Below are positions 1 through 5,995 of a stretch of DNA of 6,703 nt, piece by piece; within the stretch, counting starts at the first letter, position 1, and every line of letters starts with the position of its first letter. The position numbers were made by a program, and so were the translations under genes. The notes beneath the pieces were generated by a model. That model saw only the letters and a list, made by a program, of their open reading frames with translations. It made no database searches and had not been told where the DNA came from. The stretch is from CAIKZZ01 sp037443765 (GTDB lineage: Bacteria; Pseudomonadota; Gammaproteobacteria; Steroidobacterales; Steroidobacteraceae), in NCBI GenBank assembly GCA_037443765.1, contig JBBINS010000154.1, positions 1-6,703 on the forward strand, written 5' to 3'.

Positions 1-19
1 CCCACGCCCTTCATCGCCG

Positions 20-37
20 GCGGCCGCGCGCGGCCGC
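20..37. repeat. perfect 18-base GC palindrome just after the acyltransferase stop
   Basis: Bases 20-37 read the same on both strands (GCGGCCGCGCGCGGCCGC). As RNA they could form a 7-bp stem around a CGCG loop. The palindrome begins 14 bases past the stop codon of the minus-strand acyltransferase, a normal place for a transcription-ending hairpin. No T-rich tract follows on that strand, so it is not a canonical intrinsic terminator. It may be only a by-product of CG-rich composition: the 10-mer CGGCCGCGCG is repeated directly at 21-30 and 31-40. Confidence 0.35.
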
Positions 38-51
38 GCGTCCCGGCCGGG

Positions 52-1864
52 TCACGCCCCGGCGCGCCGGCGCGCGTGCGCGGCGCGGTAATCGTCCGCG
101 GCGCCGCGTCCCATGTACTTGGCGAGCACGCGCTCGTCGGTCTCGAGCAGGTCCACCGCCACCAGCACGTCGATCGAGTTGCCGAAGGCCGGGTCGACGT
201 TGAAGTCGAGCACCTTGGCACCGAGCTTCAGGTACTGGCGCAGCAACACCGGCACGCCCTTGCCGTCCGCCTCGAGCGAGGCGACCACCGTCTCCAGCAC
301 GTCGAGCTGGCCGAGCTCGGCGGCCTCGCGGCGAATCAGCCGGGCGCCGCCCGAGTTCGGCAGCGGATTGCGCGGCCGCACGAGGCGAGCACGCGCGGCG
401 TCGCCATTCTGGGAGCGCAGGTAGCCCGTGATCAGCGCGCGCGACGCCGTCGAGTAGTCGTTGCTGATGCTGACTGGACCGAACAGCACCCGATAATGCG
501 GATGGCCGGCGACATAGGCCGCGATTCCCTTCCAGAGCAGCAGCAGCGGCGCGAAGCTGCGCTGGTACTCGGGTCGCACGAACGAGCGACCGATCTCGAG
601 CGCGGGCCCGAGCGAGGGCAGCAGCGAGCGATGGAAGTCGAACAGCGTGTGGGTATAGAGGCCCCGCGGCCCGTACTTGGCGTAGATGCGATCGACGGCA
701 CCGATGCGGTAGCCGCCGACGACCTCGTGACTCACGCGGTTCCACACGAACAGCTGGTCGTAGTAGCTGTCGTAGAGATCGAGGTCGCGCGCCCGGCCCG
801 TGCCCTCGCCGACCGTTCGGAAGGTGAGCTCGCGCAGGCGGCCGATCTCCTGCAGGATCCACGGCGCCTGCGACGCGGTTGCGTGCCAGACCTCGAGGTC
901 GTCGTTGGTGGCGATACGCTGCGTCGCCGCGAGCCCGGCCACCTCGGCGGCGAGGCGCTCGGCGACCACGGGTTCGGCGAGCGTCGCGTTCGACGACCGC
1001 GCGGCGGCCGGGCGCTCCCGGCGGATGCGTGGCGGCGCGGCGGCACACGCGAGCGCATAGACGTGCAGGCGCAGGTATTCGCACATCGCTTCGTCGCCAT
1101 TGATGGCGGCCAGCTGCGCGGGCGCGACGACCTTGCCGACGCGCACCGGGATGTTGCGTCCGCGCTTGTTGAATAGCTCGCGCGGCAGCAGCGCCGTCCG
1201 CAACCGCGGGTGCAGCAGGCCCGCCGCGTGGAACAGCGGGCTGTTGGCGCCGTGCACGTAGACCGGCACGACCGGCGCCTTCGCGATTCGCAGCAACCGC
1301 GCCACCGACGGATGCCATGCGGGATCGACGACGGTGCGCGTCAGTCGGTCGAGCGTCGCGACCTCGCCGGCCGGGAACACGAGCAACGCGCCGCCGTCCG
1401 ACACCCATCGGATCGCCTGGCGCAGCGCAGCACCGTTGCGCTGCGCGGCTCTGGCGCCGGCCAGCACGTTGACGGAGATGATCGCCTGCGCAAACCCCGG
1501 TAGCAGGCCGAGCAGCTCGTTGCCGAGCACGCGAACGTCCGGGCGCAACGAGGCCAAGAGCGCGTAGAGATAGAAGCCCTCTACCCCGCCGAATGGATGA
1601 TTGGCGACGACCACGACCGGGCCCGGCCCGCGGGACGTCGTCGACGGCGCCCACGACGTCGAAGCGCGCGTCGAGGCGCTCGAGCGCCGCGCGTGCGAAC
1701 TCAACGGCGTTCGAACCCGGCGGGATCGCAGCGCAGGTCCTTTCGCAGCGCCGCAGCGCGAGCAGCGCCTCGAGCGGCGGGGCGAGCACCGAAGCGACGG
1801 GCTTCGGGACGAAACGGGACAGGAGCGGATCCAACCGGAACCGGACCACGTTGGCGCGCGACAT
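52..1864 (-). CDS. olsF: OlsF-type bifunctional acyltransferase (PlsC-like + OlsB-like GNAT), frame broken near 1620
   Basis: The reconstructed product is 603 residues. It has an N-terminal lysophospholipid acyltransferase (PlsC-like) domain with NHPFGGVEG at residues 88-96 and VFPAGEV at 162-168. A linker follows (about 271-320), then a C-terminal OlsB-like GNAT domain (about 321-485) with LQEIGRLRELTFR, ALEIGRSFVRPEYQ and LFGPVSISNDYS. OlsF proteins have this domain order and about this length. They make ornithine lipids (some homologues make glycine lipids) by N-acylating the amino acid and then O-acylating the lyso-lipid at the inner membrane. Residues 1-82, from the ATG at 1864, lie in one frame and everything from VVVVANHP onward lies in the next, so one base is extra near 1616-1630. 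Read literally, an intact frame runs only from an ATG at 1704 and begins with about 28 out-of-frame residues. A weak GGGA lies about 7 bases before the 1864 ATG. Amino acid specificity cannot be read; many relatives are annotated merely as hemolysins. Confidence 0.82.
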
Positions 1865-2082
1865 GCGAATTCCCGGGGCAGGCCTGGGAGCGACGGTACC
1901 GCCGGCCCATTGCACTGTGATTAAACCGCTTGCGGGGCGGGCACTTGCGCGGATCACCTGACGCTTTACCTGCGATTCGGGCGTTGCTGCCTGAGGCGGC
2001 CCCGCGGCTCGCGCCGAGGTCATCGAATCGTCACGGGGACGTCTCACACTTCCGCCATGCAGCCCCGGCCCGTCTTGGCCTC
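1865..2082. other. divergent intergenic region between acyltransferase and GT4 gene
   Basis: This 218-base stretch separates the two divergent starts and should hold the promoters of both genes. It contains the local AT-richest patch (GTGATTAAACC around 1917-1927). I see no ORF with protein-like character in it. The minus-strand acyltransferase frame stays open through it and the plus-strand GT frame is open from a TTG at 1930. However, the extra residues look like composition-driven read-through and lack family resemblance. No strong inverted repeat or riboswitch-like structure was recognised. Confidence 0.6.
1920..1925 (-). promoter_or_regulatory. possible -10 element for the acyltransferase gene
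   Basis: On the minus strand these bases read TTTAAT, five of six matches to the sigma-70 -10 consensus. They lie 55 bases before the ATG at 1864, in the only AT-rich patch of the divergent region. No acceptable -35 hexamer is found 16-18 bases upstream (GCAAGT or neighbours), so an activator-dependent or different promoter class would be needed. The evidence is weak. Confidence 0.2.
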
Positions 2083-3216
2083 GTGATTCCGCATCTCGTG
2101 GATGCGACGCTGTTCTTCTCGCCGACGAGCGGCGGCGTGCGCCGTTACCTGCTCGCGAAGCACGGCTGGCTCGGCCGCCGCCCGCGCATCGAGCACACCC
2201 TCTGCGTGCCGGGCCCAGCGGATCGGGGCGCTCGGGGCGGCATCGTCGAGTTCCGCAGCCCCGCGATCCGCTCCGGCTACCGCTGCCCGCTCGACCTGCC
2301 GCGGCTGCGGTCGACACTTGCGGCGCTCGAGCCCGATCTCCTCGAGGCCGGCGATCCTTACGTCATGGGCTGGCAGGTCGCGAGCGTCGCCGAGGCGCTC
2401 GCCGTTCCGGCGGTCGCGTTTTGCCACTCCGACCTCGTCGGCCTCCTGACGCACCGCTTCGGCACGCTCGGCACGGCGGCCGCGGCCCGCTACCTGCGCA
2501 CGCTCTACTCGCGCTTCAACCTCGTGCTCGCACCGAGTCGCGTCGTCGCCGCGCGCCTCGCCGCCGCCGGGGTCGAGCGCGTCGTCGTCCAGCCGCTCGG
2601 GGTCGATGCCGACCTCTTCCACCCGGCGCGCCGCGACGGCGCGCTGCGTGAGCGGCTCGGCCTCGCACCGGACGCGCGGCTGCTCGTGTTCGCGGGCCGC
2701 CTCGCCCCCGAGAAGAACATCACCGAGCTCTTCGCGATGGTCGAGCGGCTGGGAGATCCGTACCACCTCCTCCTCGTCGGCGGCGCGCGACCGGCCCGCC
2801 CGTCGGCCCGCGTGACCATCGTGCCCTACGAAGGCGATACCCGCGCCGTCGCGGCCCGGCTCGCCGCCTGCGACGTCCTGGTCCACGCCGCCCGCCACGA
2901 GACGTTCGGGCTGGTGGCGCGCGAGGCGATGGGGTGCGGGCTGCCGGTCGTCGCCTACGATGCGGGCGCGCTGGACGAGATCGTCGACGACTCGGTCGGG
3001 GCGCTCGCGCCCGCCGCCGGGCGCGCGGCGGCGCTCGCCGAGGCAGTCGCCGACATCTACGCGCGCCGGCCGGCAGCGCTCGGCGCTGCCGCGCGCAGGC
3101 GGGTCCTCGCCGAATACACCTGGGACGTCGCGCTGACGCGGCAGCTGCAGTGCTACGAAGCGCTGCTGGGAGCGGCGCCGCAGCGCCACGCCGTCGCCGC
3201 GGCGCACGCCGCCTAG
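2083..3216 (+). CDS. GT4-family glycosyltransferase (GT-B fold)
   Basis: From the GTG at 2083 the product is 377 residues, a normal size for GT4 retaining glycosyltransferases, which move a sugar from a nucleotide donor to a lipid or glycan at the cytoplasmic membrane face. Visible motifs are the N-terminal FFSPTSGGVRRYL (residues 11-23), AFCHSDL (112-118), GVDADLF (173-179), the donor-domain opening AGRLAPEKN (204-212), and the EX7E pair E273 and E281 in HETFGLVAREAM. The C-terminal helix (about 331-365) closes the fold. The start is uncertain. GTG 2083 fits where family similarity begins, but it has no good ribosome site, and the frame is open back to a TTG at 1930. An ATG at 2057 in another frame ends in a TGA overlapping this GTG. 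The gene runs 9 bases ahead of a deacetylase gene and is probably co-transcribed with it. Donor and acceptor are unknown. Confidence 0.85.
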   Translation: MIPHLVDATLFFSPTSGGVRRYLLAKHGWLGRRPRIEHTLCVPGPADRGARGGIVEFRSPAIRSGYRCPLDLPRLRSTLAALEPDLLEAGDPYVMGWQVASVAEALAVPAVAFCHSDLVGLLTHRFGTLGTAAAARYLRTLYSRFNLVLAPSRVVAARLAAAGVERVVVQPLGVDADLFHPARRDGALRERLGLAPDARLLVFAGRLAPEKNITELFAMVERLGDPYHLLLVGGARPARPSARVTIVPYEGDTRAVAARLAACDVLVHAARHETFGLVAREAMGCGLPVVAYDAGALDEIVDDSVGALAPAAGRAAALAEAVADIYARRPAALGAAARRRVLAEYTWDVALTRQLQCYEALLGAAPQRHAVAAAHAA

Positions 3217-3225
3217 CCCGCGGCG

Positions 3226-3963
3226 ATGCGCGGTGGATTCGCCGTTTCGCTGCACGACGTCGCACCGACCACCTGGAGCGCCTGCGAGCGACTGCTTGCG
3301 CTCACCGACGCCCTCCGCCTGCCCGTCACGCTGCTGGTCGTGCCCCACTTTCATGGCGGCACGCGCGCCGACTTGGACCCGGGGTTCGTCAGGGTCCTGC
3401 GCGATCGGGTTGCGCGCGGCGACGAGACGGTGCTGCACGGCTACTTCCGCGAGGACCGCGGCGGCCGCGCACGGTCGCCGGGCGACTGGTTCGCGCGGCG
3501 CCTCTACACCGACAGCGAGGGCGAGTTTGCCGCGCTCGACGCGGATGCCGCCACGGACCTCGTCGCGCGCGGTCGCGCGGTGTTCGCGGCCGCGGGACTC
3601 GCGCCGGCCGGATTCGTGGCGCCGGCCTGGCTGATGAGCGAGGCATCGGTCGCCGTGCTCGGCGCATCGGGGCTGCGCTATGCAGCGACCCGCGATGCGC
3701 TCATCGACCTCCCGTCGGGGCGGCGCATCGCCGCGCCAAGCCTCGTCTATTCGACGCGCGCTCGCTGGCGGCGGAACCTCTCGCGGGCTTGGAATGCGGC
3801 CCGCCTCGCGACGCTCGACGGCGCGCCGCGGATCCGCGCTGCCCTGCACCCGGCGGACGCGGGCCACGCCGCGGTGCTCGCCGACTGGGAGCGACTGCTC
3901 GGGCGGCTGGCTCGCGAACGCCACGGCGTGCTCGAATCGAGCTGGCTCGGCGCGACGGGCTAG
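3226..3963 (+). CDS. DUF2334-type polysaccharide deacetylase
   Basis: This 245-residue protein resembles the DUF2334 branch of the NodB/polysaccharide deacetylase superfamily, metal-dependent enzymes that remove N- or O-acetyl groups from sugars. It opens with FAVSLHDVAP, in which H10-D11 are the likely catalytic/metal pair. VVPHFHG (38-44), ETVLHGYF (67-74, H71 as a likely metal ligand), GFVAPAWLM (129-137) and ALHPAD (206-211, H208) follow, matching the family's motif order. No signal peptide or membrane segment is seen, so it is probably cytoplasmic. The ATG at 3226 places SLHD at the expected distance from the N-terminus, although no Shine-Dalgarno sequence precedes it; translation may depend on the GT gene ending 9 bases upstream. 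Pairing with a GT4 enzyme suggests it deacetylates the sugar that enzyme adds, such as an N-acetylhexosamine on a lipid; this is inference. Confidence 0.85.
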   Translation: MRGGFAVSLHDVAPTTWSACERLLALTDALRLPVTLLVVPHFHGGTRADLDPGFVRVLRDRVARGDETVLHGYFREDRGGRARSPGDWFARRLYTDSEGEFAALDADAATDLVARGRAVFAAAGLAPAGFVAPAWLMSEASVAVLGASGLRYAATRDALIDLPSGRRIAAPSLVYSTRARWRRNLSRAWNAARLATLDGAPRIRAALHPADAGHAAVLADWERLLGRLARERHGVLESSWLGATG

Positions 3964-4063
3964 GACGGATTCGCCGCGCGCTGGCGTGCGGGCGCGCCCC
4001 GGGGATCGGCCTGCGACTCCGGCGGCCGAACGGACGGGGAACCGGGGCCACCGCGCGCGGTCG
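3964..4063. other. convergent intergenic gap, no clear terminator
   Basis: One hundred bases lie between the ends of the deacetylase and methyltransferase genes. A bidirectional terminator would be expected. The only symmetrical element seen is a 12-base palindrome, ACCGCGCGCGGT, at 4050-4061, with no loop and no T-tract on either side. No coding potential is evident. Confidence 0.45.
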
Positions 4064-4765
4064 TTAAGCCCTGCGGGCGATCAGGCCGACGTTGTCGCTA
4101 TACAGGCGCCCGCCCGCGAGCGAAGCGGTCAGCCGTTGCCACGTCAGGCGCGGCAGCGCGGGCAAGCCGCCCGAATTTGAGTAGTAGAAGGTGGGCGCGC
4201 CGAAGCCCGTCTCCGCGCAGAGGCGCACCAAGTCGAGGCGCAGCAGCGCCGTGATGTGGGCGGGATAGCTGGCGCCGCGAAAGCCCGCGAAGTGGCCGCC
4301 AAACAGCAGCGTCGCGTAGGAGCGCAGCGATTCCTGGTTCGGCGTCGTCAGGGCGAGCACCCCGCCCGGCCGCAGCGCGGCCGCAAAGTTGCGAAACACG
4401 GCGCGCGGGTTCTCCAGGTGTTCAATCACCTCGGCGCACACGATCGCATCGAGCGACTGCGCGACGGGCCATGCGTCGTTCAGATCGCAGGAAACCCACG
4501 CGATCGACGGGTCGAGGTCGGGCGGGCGCGGCAACGCATCGACGCCCGTCACCGACGTGAACCGGCCCGAGGCAGCGAGCGCGCGGGTGAGATTGCCCGT
4601 ACCGGCGCCGACGTCGAGCACCGCGCCACTCGCGCCGGCGGCGTCGAGCATCCGCTCCACGAGGTCGTAGACGGGCTGGCCACTGATGCCGCCGGCAGCG
4701 GCGATGGCGCGGCGGCGGAACTGCGCAACCACCGGCAGGTCGGGCACGCGGATGATGGCCCTCAC
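4064..4765 (-). CDS. class I SAM-dependent methyltransferase (UbiG-like fold)
   Basis: This 233-residue protein has the Rossmann methyltransferase motifs in order: motif I VLDVGAGTGNL (residues 49-59) binding SAM, an acidic residue ending strand 2 (GVD, D76) for the ribose, CDLND (93-97), IVCAEVIEHLENP (108-120), and LRPGGVLALTTPN (131-143). The C-terminal part (about 160-230, with PAHITALLRLDLVRLCAETGF) likely forms the substrate side. The EVIEHL signature is typical of UbiG/Methyltransf_11 and Methyltransf_23 enzymes acting on small molecules, lipids or glycans, so the substrate cannot be named. GTG 4765 is the first start after an in-frame TAA. The AAGGAG ribosome site (4770-4765) overlaps that GTG, so the true start may lie a few codons downstream. 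The gene is on the same strand as the agt/plcP pair, 136 bases after agt, with a GC hairpin between them. Confidence 0.85.
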   Translation of the reverse strand: MRAIIRVPDLPVVAQFRRRAIAAAGGISGQPVYDLVERMLDAAGASGAVLDVGAGTGNLTRALAASGRFTSVTGVDALPRPPDLDPSIAWVSCDLNDAWPVAQSLDAIVCAEVIEHLENPRAVFRNFAAALRPGGVLALTTPNQESLRSYATLLFGGHFAGFRGASYPAHITALLRLDLVRLCAETGFGAPTFYYSNSGGLPALPRLTWQRLTASLAGGRLYSDNVGLIARRA

Positions 4766-4770
4766 TCCTT
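4765..4770 (-). promoter_or_regulatory. strong Shine-Dalgarno AAGGAG at the methyltransferase start
   Basis: AAGGAG on the minus strand is the best ribosome site seen in the window, but its last base is the first base of the only upstream GTG start candidate. At an optimal 8-base spacing lies ATC (4756-4754), and the next in-frame GTG is 17 bases away (4747). The site therefore supports translation here while leaving the exact start codon open. Confidence 0.5.
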
Positions 4771-4776
4771 ACTATC

Positions 4777-4812
4777 CGGCGCGCGGCATGGCGGTTCGCC
4801 GGCCGCGCGCCG
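4777..4812. repeat. GC-rich inverted repeat (11-bp stem) between agt and the methyltransferase gene
   Basis: CGGCGCGCGGC at 4777-4787 is perfectly complementary to GCCGCGCGCCG at 4802-4812. The 14-base loop itself contains a GGCG/CGCC mini-stem (4790-4793 with 4797-4800). On the minus strand the hairpin lies about 90 bases after the agt stop and ends 11 bases before the methyltransferase GTG, next to its ribosome site. It lacks a T-tract. It could end or attenuate agt transcripts, protect an mRNA end, or modulate methyltransferase translation. Confidence 0.5.
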
Positions 4813-4901
4813 CGCACCGGCCGATCATGGCCGGGTTGGAACGATGCCCCGCCGCGCCGCAGCGCCCGCCCGCGACCTGCCCTTTCGACCCGCTCATGAC
4901 G

Positions 4902-5969
4902 TTACGGGCCGCGGCTGCCGCGGAATGGCGCCGCGATCCGCAGGTGCAGCGCAGGCCGAACCGGCGCCGCGCCCCGCGCCTCGACGAGGTTGCCGAGGTA
5001 CTGCCGGGTCGCCTGCTCCCAGCGGTACTCCAGCGCCTGCAGTCGCGGGGCGCTGCGGCCAAGGCCGAGCGCGGCTTCGATCGCCTCGGCGAGATCGGCG
5101 CGCAGGCAGCCCGTCTCCCCGTCGCGGACAACGTCGATCGGGCCAGTCACCGGGTAGGCCGCGACCGGCAGACCCGACGCCATCGCCTCGAGCATGACGA
5201 GCCCGAAGGTGTCGGTGCGGCTCGGGAACACGAAGCAGTCCGCCCCGGCGAGCAGCGTCGCGAGTTCCTCGCCGTACCGGAAGCCGGTGAAGACGACGTC
5301 CGGGTAGCGCGCCTGAAGGTCGGCGAGCGCCGGTCCCCCGCCGACGACGAGCTTGGTGCCCGGCACGCGCGCGCGGCAGAAGTCCTCGACACTCTTCTCG
5401 ACGGCGACGCGACCGACATAGATGAGGATCGGCCCCGGGTACGGCAGGCGCGCCTCGGGCCGCGGCCGAAAGAGCTCGGTGTCGACGCCGCGGCTCCAGT
5501 AGACGAGGTTGCGAAAGCCGTGGCGCTTGAGGTCGCGGCGCACCGCGCGCGTGCCGACCATCGTCCGCGCGGCCGCTCCGTGGAAGAGGCGCAGCGCGCC
5601 GTAGCTGCAGCGCTCCGGAAGCGGGTAGCGCGCCCGCAGGTACTGCGGGAACTGCGTGTGGTAGGAGGTCGTGAAGCGCAGCCCCGCGCGTCGCGCGGCG
5701 TTCCTGGCCGCGAGGCCGAGCGGGCCCTCGGTCGCGACGTGCAGCGCGTCGGGGCGCTCGCGCTCGAGCCACGACGCGACGCGCCGTCCCTGGAAGAGCG
5801 CGAGGCGGATCTCGGGGTACGTCGGGCACGGGAACGTCCGCAGGCCTTCGGGCGTCATCATCACGACGTCATGACCCAGCGCGCCGAGACACTCGGCGGT
5901 CCGCGACAGCGTCGTCACGACCCCATTGGTCTGGGGGCGCCACGCGTCCGTGACGATGGCCACCTTCAT
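4902..5969 (-). CDS. agt: GT4 glycosyltransferase, Agt-type diacylglycerol glycosyltransferase
   Basis: The product is 355 residues from the ATG at 5969, which begins MKVAIVTDAWRPQTNGVVTT, the classic opening of lipid-modifying GT4 enzymes (MgtA/SQD2/Agt-like). Other motifs are SYHTQFP (102-108), SRGVDTELFRP (159-169), IYVGRVAVEKS (183-193) and SRTDTFGLVMLEAMASGLPV (250-269), where D253-x7-E261 replaces the usual EX7E pair, as is common in this subgroup. AGGGG six bases before the ATG is a good ribosome site. The gene follows the PlcP-like phosphoesterase by 26 bases on the same strand, surely one operon. Known Agt enzymes glycosylate diacylglycerol released by PlcP to give glucosyl- or glucuronosyl-diacylglycerol during phosphate starvation. 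The short basic C-terminal tail could help membrane contact. A mannosyltransferase role on another lipid remains possible; the donor sugar cannot be read. Confidence 0.82.
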   Translation of the reverse strand: MKVAIVTDAWRPQTNGVVTTLSRTAECLGALGHDVVMMTPEGLRTFPCPTYPEIRLALFQGRRVASWLERERPDALHVATEGPLGLAARNAARRAGLRFTTSYHTQFPQYLRARYPLPERCSYGALRLFHGAAARTMVGTRAVRRDLKRHGFRNLVYWSRGVDTELFRPRPEARLPYPGPILIYVGRVAVEKSVEDFCRARVPGTKLVVGGGPALADLQARYPDVVFTGFRYGEELATLLAGADCFVFPSRTDTFGLVMLEAMASGLPVAAYPVTGPIDVVRDGETGCLRADLAEAIEAALGLGRSAPRLQALEYRWEQATRQYLGNLVEARGAAPVRPALHLRIAAPFRGSRGP

Positions 5970-5995
5970 GCGGATCCCCTGCGCGCGCGGCGCCG

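Noticed and set aside
1616..1630. Programmed +1 frameshifting in the acyltransferase gene
   Set aside because: There is no strong slippery site with a stop codon, no internal Shine-Dalgarno-like stimulator and no known precedent in OlsF. A sequence error or mutation in the G/C run is simpler.
1867..1900. Cluster of restriction-site-like words (GAATTC, CCCGGG, AGGCCT, GGTACC) resembling a cloning linker
   Set aside because: The order and spacing do not match common vector polylinkers, and the coding frame of the acyltransferase reaches this point normally. It is probably chance in GC-rich DNA.
11..2317. A 768-residue open frame on the minus strand
   Set aside because: Only the short segment after its internal ATG at 1864 (about 82 residues) is protein-like; it is the N-terminus of the acyltransferase. 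The rest is an Arg/Ala/Gly-rich shadow of the genes on either strand, caused by high GC.
2044..3924. A 626-residue open frame on the minus strand opposite the GT4 and deacetylase genes
   Set aside because: Its composition (Arg/Glu/Ala-rich, low complexity) and exact antisense register make it a codon-bias shadow, while the plus-strand genes show clear family motifs.
4050..4061. 12-base palindrome as a convergent terminator
   Set aside because: It has no room for a loop without losing most of the stem and no T-tract on either side.
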